From Otatea glauca (Eukaryota; Streptophyta; Magnoliopsida; Poales; Poaceae), in assembly GCA_036346275.1 (NCBI GenBank), contig CM070722.1:27241336-27305335 (forward strand): DNA of 64,000 nt, in the 5' to 3' direction. Both the position numbers and the translations under genes were made by a program. The notes under the pieces are model-generated. The model saw nothing but the letters and a program-made list of their open reading frames with translations, ran no database searches and was not told the origin of the DNA. This document shows, in pieces, positions 1 to 11,314 of this stretch. Every line of letters begins with the position of its first letter. Position 1 is the first letter of the stretch.

Positions 1-87
1 CTTAGCTATATCCCTTATTTTCTAATCTTCAGAAACATAGACATTTTGCAGACTGAGATCAATTGAAATAAATTTGCAAGTTCCTAT

Positions 88-250
88 TTGGATCGGACCA
101 ATCTAAAACAAAATATCAATGCACCGGACTAAAAGTTTTGGTCCGTCGCTAATGGAAGCTTTGGTCTCGACTTCGTCCAAGACCAAACCCTACCACAGCG
201 GACCAAAACTGGTCCAGTCTGAGTTTGAATCAATTTGGTCCGGCCCAATT
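88..250. promoter_or_regulatory. Palindromic GGACCAAA modules upstream of the env-like ORF
   Basis: Several copies of GGACCAAA or its complement TTTGGTCC lie here, some arranged as inverted pairs. A CGGAC/GTCCG pair spans 125-145 and a CGGACCA/TGGTCC pair lies near 199-217. The same module fills the promoter side of the LTR at 4444-5065. The cluster ends about 650 bases before the ATG at 899. Seen: the motif and its symmetry. Inferred: it may be a transcription-factor array driving the downstream ORF. I see no convincing TATA box between the cluster and the ORF. Confidence 0.45.
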
Positions 251-742
251 AGTAAACCGTCAGATTTTTTTTTTCCAAACCAAGTCTGCCTTATGATCAA
301 ATGTTTCTAAGTCTGATTCTTATCCAAATTCAAATGAATTATATTAGTTTAATAAAACTTTTTCTTCTTTTCTCAAAATTCAAATTTTGTTCAAAATCTT
401 GCCTATTGCTTTAGAACTTACCCTTTGCTAACCTGACCTTTTTTTTGGACTCCCTGTGTTGCTCAAACCGATTCCAAAATAAGGGGTCCCACTACCTTTC
501 ACCAGAACGCCTATTCCTTTCCAACCACCATGGTTAAAGGCGTCAGTTACCAAGGCATATTTACTCTCGCAATATGCATTCAATGCAGTAACTTCTTCCA
601 TCAAATCTTCCCTTTGTTACATCCTTGCTTGCGCAAACTCCTCTAAGCCAGAAAATTCATCTCTGCATCGGAGCAAATCCTAATCGGATCTTGGCAACGG
701 TGTTCATCTATCATTATTGCGCAAGAATCTCTCTCAAGATCA

Positions 743-826
743 GTAAGTTTCTTGAAACTTTTCTTTTATCTTCAAGTCTCAAACCATAGACCTAGTTCTT
801 AGACTTTAGTTCTTACTGTTCTTTAG
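743..826 (+). other. Candidate intron in the leader of the env-like ORF
   Basis: A GTAAG donor at 743 follows CA, and a pyrimidine-rich stretch ends in TTTAG at 826. The ATG of the env-like ORF is at 899. Plant 5' UTR introns have this form, but the call rests only on splice-site appearance. cDNA would settle it. Confidence 0.25.
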
Positions 827-898
827 GTCTGGCGTTGTGCTTGAAAAGGGTTTGGTCTTGATTCTGAGCAAAGAGTCGGTTTTTAGTCAATAATCAAC

Positions 899-3424
899 AT
901 GAGGTCAAAGAACCCAGATAAGAGGGGATTGATTGGAAAGATCATTGATAAATTAAAGAGCAAGAAACAGAAAGTGTCTAGTTCATCTCCTGGAACAAAT
1001 TTACCTGAACAACCTCAAGGACCTATATTAATTCAAGATGTTCGCAATGCTGCCAGAGCAAACAGAAAGGTAGTTACCTCTCACCCAAGAAAAGGAAAAC
1101 AAGTGATAGATTCTGAATCAACCTTTGAGGACAGTATGTATGAGCCTAACAGTGAATCACCTTCAAAAAATACTGAGCTGGTTTCTGAAGTTGACATCTT
1201 TAGCAGTGAGAAATTGGCCAACCTAAGTGCCAAAAGACTGAGAGCAGTTCGATTGGTAAATGAGAAAATCTGGTTTCCTGAGTCAAGACCAGCTCTTGGT
1301 GAAAAATTTGTGTCTTTATTACACAAGAGCATATATAATGCTTATCTGCATAGAAAAGATGGAAAAGGAAAGACAGTATCTGCTCTGTCAAGTCATCAGT
1401 ATGTAGACTGGGATCAAGTAAATACTATAATTGGCTCAAGTGGATTGTATGACTGCATAAATTCAACTCCTGGACTGAGTGATATAATGTCAAACAAGAC
1501 TATACCATGGACTGTCTCAAGAACACTAGAATTCTATGCATCCTTATTAGTGAACAAACAAAGGAAATATACCATGTTCACTATAAATGGAAAGATAAGA
1601 AAAATCAATTCATCTCAGTTTGAGTCAGCAATTGGAGCCTCAAGTCCTTTGGCAAATCGAACAAGAATATTTGAAAAGCTGTACCCTCACCAGAGATGGA
1701 GATTGAGTGGTGATAAGCCGGACCTACAAATATCTGGGCACATTTATAAGAACACCTCCAGTGCAGACTTTAATCCAAACAAAGTTTCCTGTCTAACTGA
1801 AGAAGCAAAAGTGCTGCTGCTAATACTCAGGCACACAATATATCCCAAGTCCGGATACAAGGAAGGTGTGACCTTAGTTCAGGCATGGTTACTGCATCTT
1901 ATTATGTCAAGACAACCTATAGATTTAGTTGATTACTTCTTTGGGCAAATGGAAGAGGCAATCTACAGAAAATTTGGCAGCCCTTTACCGTCTGCTCAAC
2001 TAATCACTCAAATCCTGTTGGCACAAGGCATAATATCTCAAAATGATCTGAATAGGGAATTTCAGTGCTTCCCAAAGAAATACAATATGCATATATCCAC
2101 TGTACAAAACCTGAGGGTCATTGGTTTTCTTCAAGGATTACAAGAAAATCAGCAGGAATAACCTGTACTGGCTGAGGAAGAAAATGAATCGAGTGCAGAA
2201 GCTGAAAATAAGTTTGACAGAAATAGTCACAGAGGGTACTCACAGGCTCAAGGCAGTGATTTCTGGCATCAATCCTTTGAAAGTCATAGCCCTCCTATGA
2301 CAGTCATCATCACGCTTATGAAAGTCATCATGAGTCTGCTAAGAGTGGAAATGACAGAGAGCCTAGTGCTCAAAGTGGTAACAAAGATAAAACTGTAAGC
2401 CATCATGAATCTGCTCATCCAGAAGCAACAGAAGTGGTTCCTGGAAGTGAATCCGGAAATATGGATGATGCTGCCACTCAAGTTCTCTCAAGCCCAGTTG
2501 ATAGAACTTTTAATGAAGAGCAACAGCTCTATCACCTTCAAGAGTCAGCAGCTGCAGCAAGGTTCATGGAAGCACTAGCTTTCAGGACAGGAGCACATGA
2601 GCATGAGGCAGGAGGATCTGGGATGCCCCAACAATTTGAGTCATATTATCCCCCATCATCAGCTCATCCTGAGCATGATCAGAGGGATACATTTCCTGGA
2701 TGGCAGAGTCTTTTTGACTATCCATATCCTACCTCGTCCCCTCAAAAGCATGCTGAGCAAGCACAAGAAGACATATTTCAGGCTCCAGACTCTCAATCTG
2801 CTTGGTTTTCAACCTTTGAACAACAATATTATGCTAATCAAAAAGGATTTCAAGCAAGATACTTGCAAGATCAAGCTACAACAGCTCTGAGATATGAAGA
2901 ACAAGTAAAATTTCAAAATGAAGTCCTGTCTAGATTTGATCAATTCAGCAGCAACCAAGGGAACCTAAGACAGCATATCCAACAGCTTGGTACCAATCAC
3001 AATCTGATAAAGGACAAACTGTATGACATGAATCAGAAAATGGATGATCATTACAAGAAATTGAGAAACCAAGTTGAGACTGCAAACACATCACTTTCGA
3101 GTAATCAGTTATGGATCAGACATCAGTTGGACCATCTCTCAGAATTCACTGAGGATGCCCTGCTTGACTATACTCGATTGGCACATGATTGCATGTATGA
3201 TGTGGGTGAGGTCCTTCAAACACGCACTGAATGAGTCCTTGGACCAAATGCAGTCAGATCTTCATCATTTGACCATTCAACCGGGTGACCCAGACTATCC
3301 AAGTTGGCATGATCAAGCTATGACTCAAGGGCCAGGTAATCGATCCCAAGAAGCAGCTGATGATAAAACAGTCTCTCCTCCAAGGAAAAGCTCACCGGGG
3401 CACGCTCAAAAGAGTCTTTTCTAG
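899..3424 (+). pseudogene. Env-like third ORF of a Sirevirus-type retrotransposon, broken
   Basis: An open frame from the ATG at 899 runs 420 codons to a TAA at 2159, probably a former CAA (Gln). The same protein resumes after a one-base loss near 2294 and continues to 3234. A further frame change near 3220 leads to a C-terminal tail ending at a TAG at 3422. Intact, it would be roughly 840 residues. The start is basic and Lys-rich. Residues about 110-400 resemble the region called 'putative plant transposon protein domain' in plant proteomes. The middle is rich in Ser, His and Glu, and residues about 600-760 are Gln-rich and likely coiled coil. The position, after pol would end and just before polypurine tracts and an LTR, is that of the env-like ORF of Sireviruses. 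No clear signal peptide or transmembrane segment is visible, so an envelope function is unproven. Confidence 0.6.
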
Positions 3425-3892
3425 GCGCAAATAGGAACCCTTTTGGCTATTGATGCCAAAGGCGTAAAATCTTCATAACCATAGTCTCCTAGGTTACGCT
3501 TACGTAGGTCGGATTATCTTAGTTAAGTATCTGAGATTTATTTGTATCTGACTTATGCTCTCTTTAACTTATAATACTCCTTTTTGTATTTATGCTCTGA
3601 TATCTTGCTCTGATGATTTAATACTTTGATACTTACCTGTTTTGTGCTCTGATACTTTCTTCATACTGCTCTGATATTCACTTAGTACTTTGACAAAAAT
3701 TATGAATTCTTAAGGATCTAATAGTCCTAATATATCATAATTGTCAGATTTCAGATAATGCATTCATTAAGGGGGAGCACATACATTCATAATTTCTACA
3801 GTCAGTCTATTTAGCTAACTTCATTTTGCAGAATGAATAAGATATTATTAACTAAAAGGTATGTTGTCATCAATTACCAAAAAGGGGGAGAT
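3425..3892 (+). other. 3' untranslated region with two polypurine tracts
   Basis: This AT-rich spacer lies between the env-like ORF and the LTR. Two near-identical purine runs with a GGGGGAG core are present, at about 3766-3781 and 3877-3892. The second directly abuts the LTR and would prime plus-strand synthesis. Repeated polypurine tracts of this form have been described as a Sirevirus hallmark. The first 340 bases are otherwise T-rich and featureless. Confidence 0.65.
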
Positions 3893-4443
3893 TGATAGCA
3901 TCTAGGCCCCCTCGATTTTATTATTATGTTTTATTATAGTTTCGGTATTGATGACCAAGTTAATAATACTCAAAGCTTTGAAGAACATATGCTGGATTCA
4001 ATAAAGAAGCAAGTTGGACGAACAAGATTAAGGTGCTTAGTTCTAGTCTATGACTTGGGAGATGATTCAAGTCAAATAGCTAGGCTTGTTTCTTTCTTTT
4101 TTGGTTGTCTAAAGAGGGACTTTGCACAAGCTAGTGGATTGGATCATAAGGCAAAGACAAAACTAGATTTCTCGGAGCAAAAGACACTTAGTCATTGTCC
4201 TTTAAATCATAACTCTTAGTACAACGGACCAAATTTCAGCTATCCACTTCTTCAGTCTGTTGCATACACAGCATATTCTTTTAAAGTCAAGAAGATTCTT
4301 TGATCCAACCATGAAACTCTTCTGAGTCAAAACTCCTATCAAATATCTGATCATCGGACCAAAATCTCTTGTTTTCATATTCCTTCATCCTTGGTAAAAC
4401 CTCCTTGAAAGTCATCTGATAGCCAAGGGTTTGCTATGTATAA

Positions 4444-5065
4444 CGGACCAAATAATTTGGTCCGACATACATGTTATATTCACTTCTCCGTGACAGACCA
4501 AACATGTTCTCCGTTTTCCATTTACAGCGGACCAAATATTTTGGTCCGGCACTCTTTCGGTTCCTAAGCCTTTGGCCGGACCAAACTGTGTTGTCCTATT
4601 TATTGAAACCTTAAATGAATATCCTTTATCATTCAAAAGGGTTTTACTTTGACAACGGACCAAACATTCGTGCTTAAAAGCTTAGTCCGTTGCTAAAGTA
4701 AAACGCTTGAATAAAACTTATCTATGTTGAAAAAGAGTCTTTGGCTACTAACTCTTGAAAAGTCTATGTATGACGGACCAAACATTTGGTCCGACGTACA
4801 TGTGTCTCTATGCCAGACCTAACTCTTGAAAAGTCCATGTATGACGGACCAAACATTTGGTCCGACGTACATGTGTCTCTATGCCAGACCTAACTCTTGA
4901 AAAGTCTATGTATGACGGACCAAAACTTTGGTCCGACACACATGTATATCTCTCAGTTGTATGTCGGACCAATCTCCATGAAAAACCCATGTACAACGGA
5001 CCAAATTTTTTGGTTCGTCGTGAATGCTCAAATTTGGTCCGTCATACACATGTCCAGTATCGTTA
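4444..5065. repeat. Cluster of CGGACCAAA...TTTGGTCCG palindromes with 70-bp tandem units
   Basis: At least six near-perfect palindromes are present, at 4444-4464, 4528-4548, 4774-4793, 4844-4864, about 4915-4936 and about 4998-5019, plus half-sites. Three consecutive copies (4774, 4844, 4915) sit in tandem units of about 70 bp covering roughly 4748-4945. The cluster ends about 100 bases upstream of the LTR TATA box. Short palindromes with a GGAC core upstream of TATA have been reported in Sirevirus LTRs. A role as enhancer or binding array is inferred. Confidence 0.75.
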
Positions 5066-5172
5066 GGCACTGTTGCTTAGTCTGTTGTACATGTATATTT
5101 CTGATATTTCTGACATCTGACACGTCCTACGGCTACTGTAGCAGGTGTAACGGCTATATTCATTCCAAATGG

Positions 5173-5181
5173 CTATATAAG
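5173..5181 (+). promoter_or_regulatory. TATA box of the Sirevirus-like LTR
   Basis: TATATAAG lies downstream of the palindrome array and about 610 bases before the LTR end, a plausible place for the U3/R promoter. Confidence 0.5.
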
Positions 5182-5796
5182 CATTTCCTGAGCCATCCAC
5201 CAAAAATATAGATGAACTCCTTACATTTTAGTATTGGAAAAATAGCTCTCATTCTCAAAAAGGAGTCTGTGCTTCAACTTCACACCATAATTCTCAAACA
5301 TCTCTAAGTGTGTTAGCTCCAAGCCAGAGTCTAGTTGTGTGAATTGCGAAGTGAACCAAGAGACAGAACTTGTGCAAAGTTTATTACTCTTGGATCTTAG
5401 TGATCCTAGACAGCTTGGAGAAAGTGAACTGTGCGACCTGTCCAAAGGTGATTGTGGAAGGCCACTGTGATTGTGAGAGGTTTGGAACTCACCTCACTGG
5501 AGTTGTGAAAGAGTTACCTGAGTGATCACCGGAGCTACTGCGACTAGCTTTGGAGAAGCAAAACTTCAGAAGAAGTGCTTCAACGTAGATTAGGAGTGCA
5601 GCTCTGAACCACGGGATAAATCTCTATCTCTTTTGTGCTCTATTTCTCTTTATCGCTTTCGCTGTTTTCATTGTTTGTTTTTTACTTCTGTTCTGTACTA
5701 TTCTCTCTTAAAGAATTGTGAATTGTTTTAATAAAAAATTAAAACTTGCAAAAGTTGCCTATTCACCCCCCCTCTAGGCCAACTAGATCCTTCACA

Positions 5797-8700
5797 CCTG
5801 CTGCTGCACCCACTTCTAGTTATGCTTTAAGTTCGATAATTGAAAAAGAAAAACTTAATGGAACAAACTTTGCGGATTAGTTGCACAACCTGAGAATTGT
5901 TCTCAGGCAAGATAAAAAGGAACACGTCCTAGAGCAACCAATTCCAGATGTGCTTGACGAGAATACTTCCAATGCTGTTAAAGCCGCTTACAAAAAGGCA
6001 ATTGATGAGTCCCTTGATGTTAGCTGTCTCATGCTTGCTGCTATGAACTCAGACCTTCAAAAGTAGTTTGAGAATATAGAGGCCTACGATATAATCGTGG
6101 CGCTTAAGGGTATGTTTGAGACCCAGGCTAGGACTGAGAGATATGAGATCTCAAAGTCCTTGTTCGGATGTAAGCTATCCGAGGGCAGTCCGGTAAGCCC
6201 TCATGTAATCAAGATGGTTGGTTACACACAGAGCTTGGAAAAACTTGGTTTCCCACTTAGCCAAGAGTTGGCTACTGACTTGATTCTTGTGTCACTCCCT
6301 CCGAGCTTCGGGCAATTCATTATGACTTTTCATATGAATGGCATGGACAAGAATCTCACTGAACTACATATGATGCTCAAGACAGTAGAAGACAACATTA
6401 AGAAAAGCACTAGTCATGTGATGATGATGCAAAAAAATACTAGCTTCAAGAAGAAAGCTAAGACTAAAGGAAAAGGCAAGGCCAATGCTTTGGATAAGAT
6501 CATCGGAATCAAGACTAAGCCTAATTCCAAGTCTGGCCCTACTTCAAAGAGTGAATGCTTCTATTGCAAAGAGTCAGGTCATTGGAAGAGGAATTGCAAA
6601 AGGTACCTGGTAGATCTGAAAAAGAATGATGGAGTTAAGCCATCAAAATCAGGTATTAATGTTATAGATGTATATCTTACCGATTCTCTTAATAACTCTT
6701 GGGTATTTGATATCGGATCGGTTGCTCATATTTGCAATTCGATGCAGGAGTTAATAAGGAGTAGGAGCGTTGCAAGAGGCGAGGTTGATCTCCGAGTTGG
6801 GAATAAAGCAAGGGTTGCTGCATTGGCCGTCGGGACCTTGCTACTACATTTACCTTCAGTATTTATTATGGAATTAAATATTTTTTATTATGTTCCAGCA
6901 TTAAGCAGAAACATTATTTCTTCCTCATGTTTGTTGGCAGAAGGTTATAAATTCAATATTGAGGACAATGATTGTTATATAATTTTGAATAAGATGTTTT
7001 ATGGCTTTGCTCCTTTTGTGAATGGGTTGTTTATTTTAAATCTTGATGATGCACCTGTCTATAATATTGATGCTAAGAGGCTTCGGCCAAATGATTTGAA
7101 TCCCACTTACTTTTGGCATTGTCGTTTGGGTCATATTAGTCAGAAACGCATGATAAAGCTTCATAAAGATGGTCTTCTAAAATCATTTGATTTTGAATCA
7201 TTTGAAACATGTGAGTCTTGTCTACTTGATAAGATGACCAAGACACCTTTCACAGGGTATTGTGAGAGGGCATCTGACTTATTAGAATTCGTACATACTG
7301 ATGTATGTGGACCATTGAGCACGAGTGCTAGAGGTGGTTTTCAATACTTTATCACTTTTACCGATGACTATAGTAGATATGATTATGTCTACTTAATGAG
7401 GCACAAGTCAGAAACTTTTGAAAAGTTCAAGGAATTCCAGAATGAAGTTCAAAATCAACGTGGCAAGAAAATTAAGTTTCTACGATCTGATCGTGGAGGC
7501 GAATATTTGAGTCATAAGTTTAATAATCATCTGAAGAGTTGCGGAATTGTTCTACAACTTACACCTCCCAGCACGCCTCAAAGGAATAGGGTGTCCGAGC
7601 GACGTAATCGGACTTTGTTAGACATGGTTTGATCAATGATGAGTCAATCAGATCTACCACTATCTTTTTGGGGTTATGCTCTAGAAACTGCAGCTTTCAC
7701 ACTTAATAGGGTACCATCTAAATCTGTAGATAAGACACCATATGAGATGTGGACTGGAAATAGTCCCAGTTTGTCTTTTCTAAAAATTTAGGGTTGTGAT
7801 GTTTATGTTAAATGTCAGACGTCTGATAAACTCAAACCCAAATCGGATAAATGCTTTTTTGTGGGATATCCTAGGGAGACATTAGGATATTACTTCTACA
7901 ACCGAGAAGAGGGCAAAGTGTTTGTTGCTCGGAATGGTGTCTTTCTAGAGAAAGAGTTTCTCTCTCGAAAGGCAAGTGGAAGAAAAGTGCAACTCGAAGA
8001 AGTTCGAGTTAATCCACTCGGAGAGGACTTGGTCGGAGACGCCCCTATCGGGGAGAATCTGGTCGAGGAACTCGTGGTTGAGAAAACTCTAGTTGGAGGG
8101 ACCTCGATCGAGGAGGCACTATTGCCACGTAGGTTAGATAGGCTACGCAAAATACTTGCTCGGTATTCGTGTGGTATATTGTTGTTGGACAGTGATGAGC
8201 CTACGAATTATAAGGAAGCGATGATGGGCCCAGACTTTGAGAAATGGCTTGGAGCCATGAGATCCAAGATATAATCCATGGGAGTCAATCAGGTTTGGAA
8301 CCTGATCGATTCGCCTGAAGGTGTAAAAACCATTGAATGCAAATGGGTTTATAAGAAGAAGATTGATATAGATGGAAATGTTCACATCTATAAAGCTAGA
8401 CTTGTTGCAAAGAGTTTTCGACAAGTTCAAGGAGTTGACTATGATGAGACTTTCTCGTCGGTAGCGATGCTTAAATCTGTACGGATCATTCTAGCTACTG
8501 CTGCATATTTCGATTATGAAATATGGCAAATGGATGTCAAAACGGCTTTCCTTAATGGAAACCTAAATGAGGATATATACATGACACAACCTGAGGGTTT
8601 TGTCGATCCAAAGAACGCTAGTAAAATATGCAAGCTTTAAAAATCCATTTATGGGTTGAAGGAAGCATCTCGGAGTTGGAATATTCGTTTTGATGAGGTA

Positions 8701-9771
8701 GTTAAAGGGTTTGGCTTCATCAAGAACGTAGAAGAACCTTGTGTTTACAAGAATTTTAGTAGGGGCACACTTGTAATTCTAATCTTGTATGTGGATGACA
8801 TATTATTGATTGGGAATGATATTCCTATGCTGGAATCTGTTAAGACCTCATTGAAAAATAGTTTTTCTATGAAGGACTTAGGAGAAGCAGCATATATCTT
8901 GCGCATAAAGATCTATAGAGATAGAGAGAAAAGGCTAATTGGATTAAGTCAGAGTACTTATATCAACAAGGTGTTGAATCGGTTCAACATTCAGGATGCC
9001 AAGAAGGGATTCTTGCCTATGTCGCATGGAATAAGTCTAAGCAAGACTCAATGTCCTTCGACAATTGATGAGCAAGACCGTATGAGTAAGATTCCATATG
9101 CTTCGGCTATGGGGTCTATCATGTACGCCATGTTATGTACTCGACCAGATGTTTCATATGCTTTAAGTGTTACGAGCAGATACCAGTCTGATCCAGGTGA
9201 AGGTCACTGGACAACGGTTAAAAACATTCTTAAGTACTTAAGAAGGTCTAAGAATGTGTTCCTAGTTTATGGAGGTGAGAAAGAGCTCATTGTAAATAGT
9301 TACACTGATGCAAGCTTCCAAACCGACAAGGATGATTGTCGTTCGCAATCTGGATTTGTATACATTTTAAATGGAGGGGCAGTGAGTTGGAAAAGTTCCA
9401 AGCAAGATACGGTTGCTGATTCTACGACGGAGGCTGAGTACATTGTGGCTTCTGAAGCTGCAAAGTAGTGTGTTTGGATAAAGAAAATCATTTCTAAATT
9501 GGGTGTGGTCCCTAGTGCCTCTAGCCCAATGAATCTCTATTGTGATAATAGTAGAGCCATTACGCAGGCTAAGGAAACAAGGTCCCATCAAAAGTCCAAA
9601 CACATACTCAGGCGATATCATCTTATTCGCGAGATTGTGGATAGAGGAGATGTAAAGATATGCAAAGTACACACGGATTCAAATGTTGCTGATCCATTAA
9701 CAAACCCTCTCACACAGCCAAAGCATGAGATGCACACAAGAGATATGGGTATTAGATATTTAAATGATTGA
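5797..9771 (+). pseudogene. Ty1/copia (Angela/BARE-like) gag-pol polyprotein, 5' truncated, seven nonsense codons
   Basis: All pieces from 5797 to the TGA at 9769 share one frame with no frameshift. Only stop codons at about 5878, 6064, 7630, 7789, 8272, 8638 and 9466 break it. Gag comes first. A CCHC knuckle (CFYCKESGHWKRNC) lies at about 6559-6600. The protease site is near 6703 and reads DIG instead of DTG or DSG. Integrase (7100-7700) has HCRLGH...CESC zinc ligands and the D, D, E residues in HTDVCGP, RSDRGGEY and SERRNRT. Reverse transcriptase has MDVKTAFLNG and an intact YVDD at 8788-8799. RNase H has YTDAS and TEAEY near 9300-9440. Family alignment implies six of the seven stops came from C-to-T or G-to-A changes. 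The start codon is missing because the frame meets the Sirevirus LTR at about gag codon 5. Confidence 0.92.
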
Positions 9772-9778
9772 CTCTAGT

Positions 9779-9791
9779 GTAAGTGGGAGAC
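9779..9791 (+). other. Polypurine tract of the Angela/BARE-like element
   Basis: GTAAGTGGGAGAC lies eight bases after the polyprotein stop and directly before the LTR TG. It is the plus-strand primer position for this lineage. Confidence 0.7.
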
Positions 9792-10627
9792 TGTTGAAAA
9801 TATGCCCTAGAGGCAATCATAGAGATGATTATATTTCCATAAATGTTCATAAACAATGATATTGTTCTTTGAATAACATCATGGATATTGATTAATAAGT
9901 ACGTGACTTGTTTGTGAAACTCTATATTCATCTTTATGATGTTCATTCTAAAAGTGATCCCTAGTCGATAAACATATGAGGACACATATGAATAGACTAG
10001 CATATATATTGGTTGATGACCATGTTTCACAGGTCATATATATGGAGATATCAAACCAATAATATGAATACATGTTGGAGAACATGGAGTTGGATCGACC
10101 CACCTTGAGACACTACGAGGACGTTGTATTCTTTCATGTCATCAGTTCGTCTCATATACAATGTGTATGCTATATCCTTCGACTTGAGATTGTCGCATGT
10201 TCTCAAGATGCGTAAGGGCTTACTTAGGGGTCGTCAAACGCTACTCTGTAACTGGGTAGTTATAAAGATGACTTTCGGGTTTGTTATAAAACATGCTGCG
10301 AGGCGTGGTCGATCAAGATAAGATTTGCCCCTCCATGTATTGGGAGAGATATCTCTAGGCCTCTCGAGTGGTTGGATTCCAGAAAATGCATGGCCATGCT
10401 ACTCGAGTCTTTGAGTTAAAGAGTTAACTCGATGTATTTGGGGAATCCAAGTCACGGCATCGAGAAAGATTGGTCGAGCCATCTAAACAAGGATGACAAC
10501 AACTCGCCTTGGGTTTGACCAATATCGTGAGGCAAAAGGAAATGCATATAGGACATTATTGAGATTCGTCCAATCTTTACATGTACTTGGGAATCGGCAC
10601 ATCCTGCTAGGGGCCACTGCCGGTTAT

Positions 10628-10772
10628 TGGTCGAGTAAAAGTATTCGAGCTATGTCTGGTCGAGTAGGAGTACTCGAGCCATGACTAGTCGAATAAGGGT
10701 ACTCGAGCTATGACTGGTCGAGTAGGAGTACTCGAGCCATGTCTAGTCGAGTAGGAGTACTCGGGCCATGTC
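10628..10772. repeat. Minisatellite, five 29-bp units, in the copia LTR
   Basis: Five units start at 10628, 10657, 10686, 10715 and 10744. The core is TCGAGTAGGAGTACTCGA, whose 7-base arms (TCGAGTA and TACTCGA) are complementary, so each unit can form a small hairpin. The array ends about 125 bases upstream of the LTR TATA box, so it may act as an enhancer-like array (inferred). Confidence 0.85.
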
Positions 10773-10897
10773 CAAGTGCACGTGAACCTATAGGGTCACA
10801 CACTTAAGGGGCTGTAACCAATTCGGATAGGGATCCGAGTTGTAGTGGGCTTAGAGTTCCTAATAGGCTTCAAAGGTTGAAACCCATTAAGTGACAT

Positions 10898-10908
10898 CTA
10901 TATAAAGG
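10898..10908 (+). promoter_or_regulatory. TATA box of the copia LTR
   Basis: TCTATATAAAGG sits in the expected promoter zone of the LTR, about 400 bases before its end. Confidence 0.6.
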
Positions 10909-11314
10909 GAGGAGGTTGTGGCTTTGCAAAGAAGAGAGAGACACACGAAAAACACAATAGGAATTCAGAATTCCTGAAACCCTAGCCACCACCCCTCCTT
11001 CGCCCAGAACCGCGCAGTTGGCGCTAGCACTCCAGCGCGTGGTGTTTCTGCCCCATACATGTGGATACCTTAGAGGCATTGCTGTGAAGCTTCAATGCTT
11101 GGACGATCCGCAACCTGCGTCACTCACAAGAAGCTGTTGGAGGAGGAGCGAGGCTAGTATGACTACACCTGCACCACCGCGCTACATTGACTCTACTTCC
11201 GCTATGGGTCTGCGCGTCTAGTGGTAATTCTGTGATATATAACTTGCAGTGGTTCCTTGGTTACGCGGTAGAACATTTTTTTTTCCGCTAGAGTAGTCTA
11301 CCCGTTCCCCAGCA

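Larger units (their letters stand above)
3893..5794 (+). repeat. 3' LTR of the Sirevirus-like element
   Basis: The LTR is 1902 bp. It starts with TG right after the polypurine tract. It ends in CA after a CACCCCCCCTCTAGG tract, a 3' end typical of Sirevirus LTRs. The first bases (TGATAGCATCTAG) and the complement of the last (TGAAGGATCTAG) form an imperfect inverted repeat that supports both boundaries. A cluster of palindromes precedes a TATA box at 5173. The 5' LTR and gag-pol must lie left of the window. Directly after 5794 the sequence is mid-gag of a different copia element, so this element probably inserted there. The target duplication cannot be checked because its partner is outside. 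Confidence 0.7.
9792..11314 (+). repeat. 3' LTR of the Angela/BARE-like copia element
   Basis: It begins TGTTGAAAATATGCCCTAG, nearly the well-known BARE-1/Angela LTR start, directly after the polypurine tract. It ends near CCGTTCCCCAGCA, similar to the CCCCAACA end of that family. Length is about 1.52 kb. It contains a 5x29-bp minisatellite and a TATA box at 10898. The matching 5' LTR should lie left of the window, beyond the Sirevirus-like insertion. The left boundary is firm; the right is set by resemblance only. Confidence 0.8.

Noticed and set aside
119..310. 63-codon open frame with repeated GPK/GPISKP-like words
   Set aside because: It is the translation of the GGACCAAA palindromes, not a gene; no domain and no family support.
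1..320. 5' LTR of the Sirevirus-like element
   Set aside because: The palindromes resemble the LTR, but no CACCCCCCCTCTAGG-type end, primer site or collinear match to 3893-5794 is present.
3926..4219. 97-codon ORF at the start of the LTR
   Set aside because: It lies wholly within LTR U3 and has no recognisable domain; likely chance.
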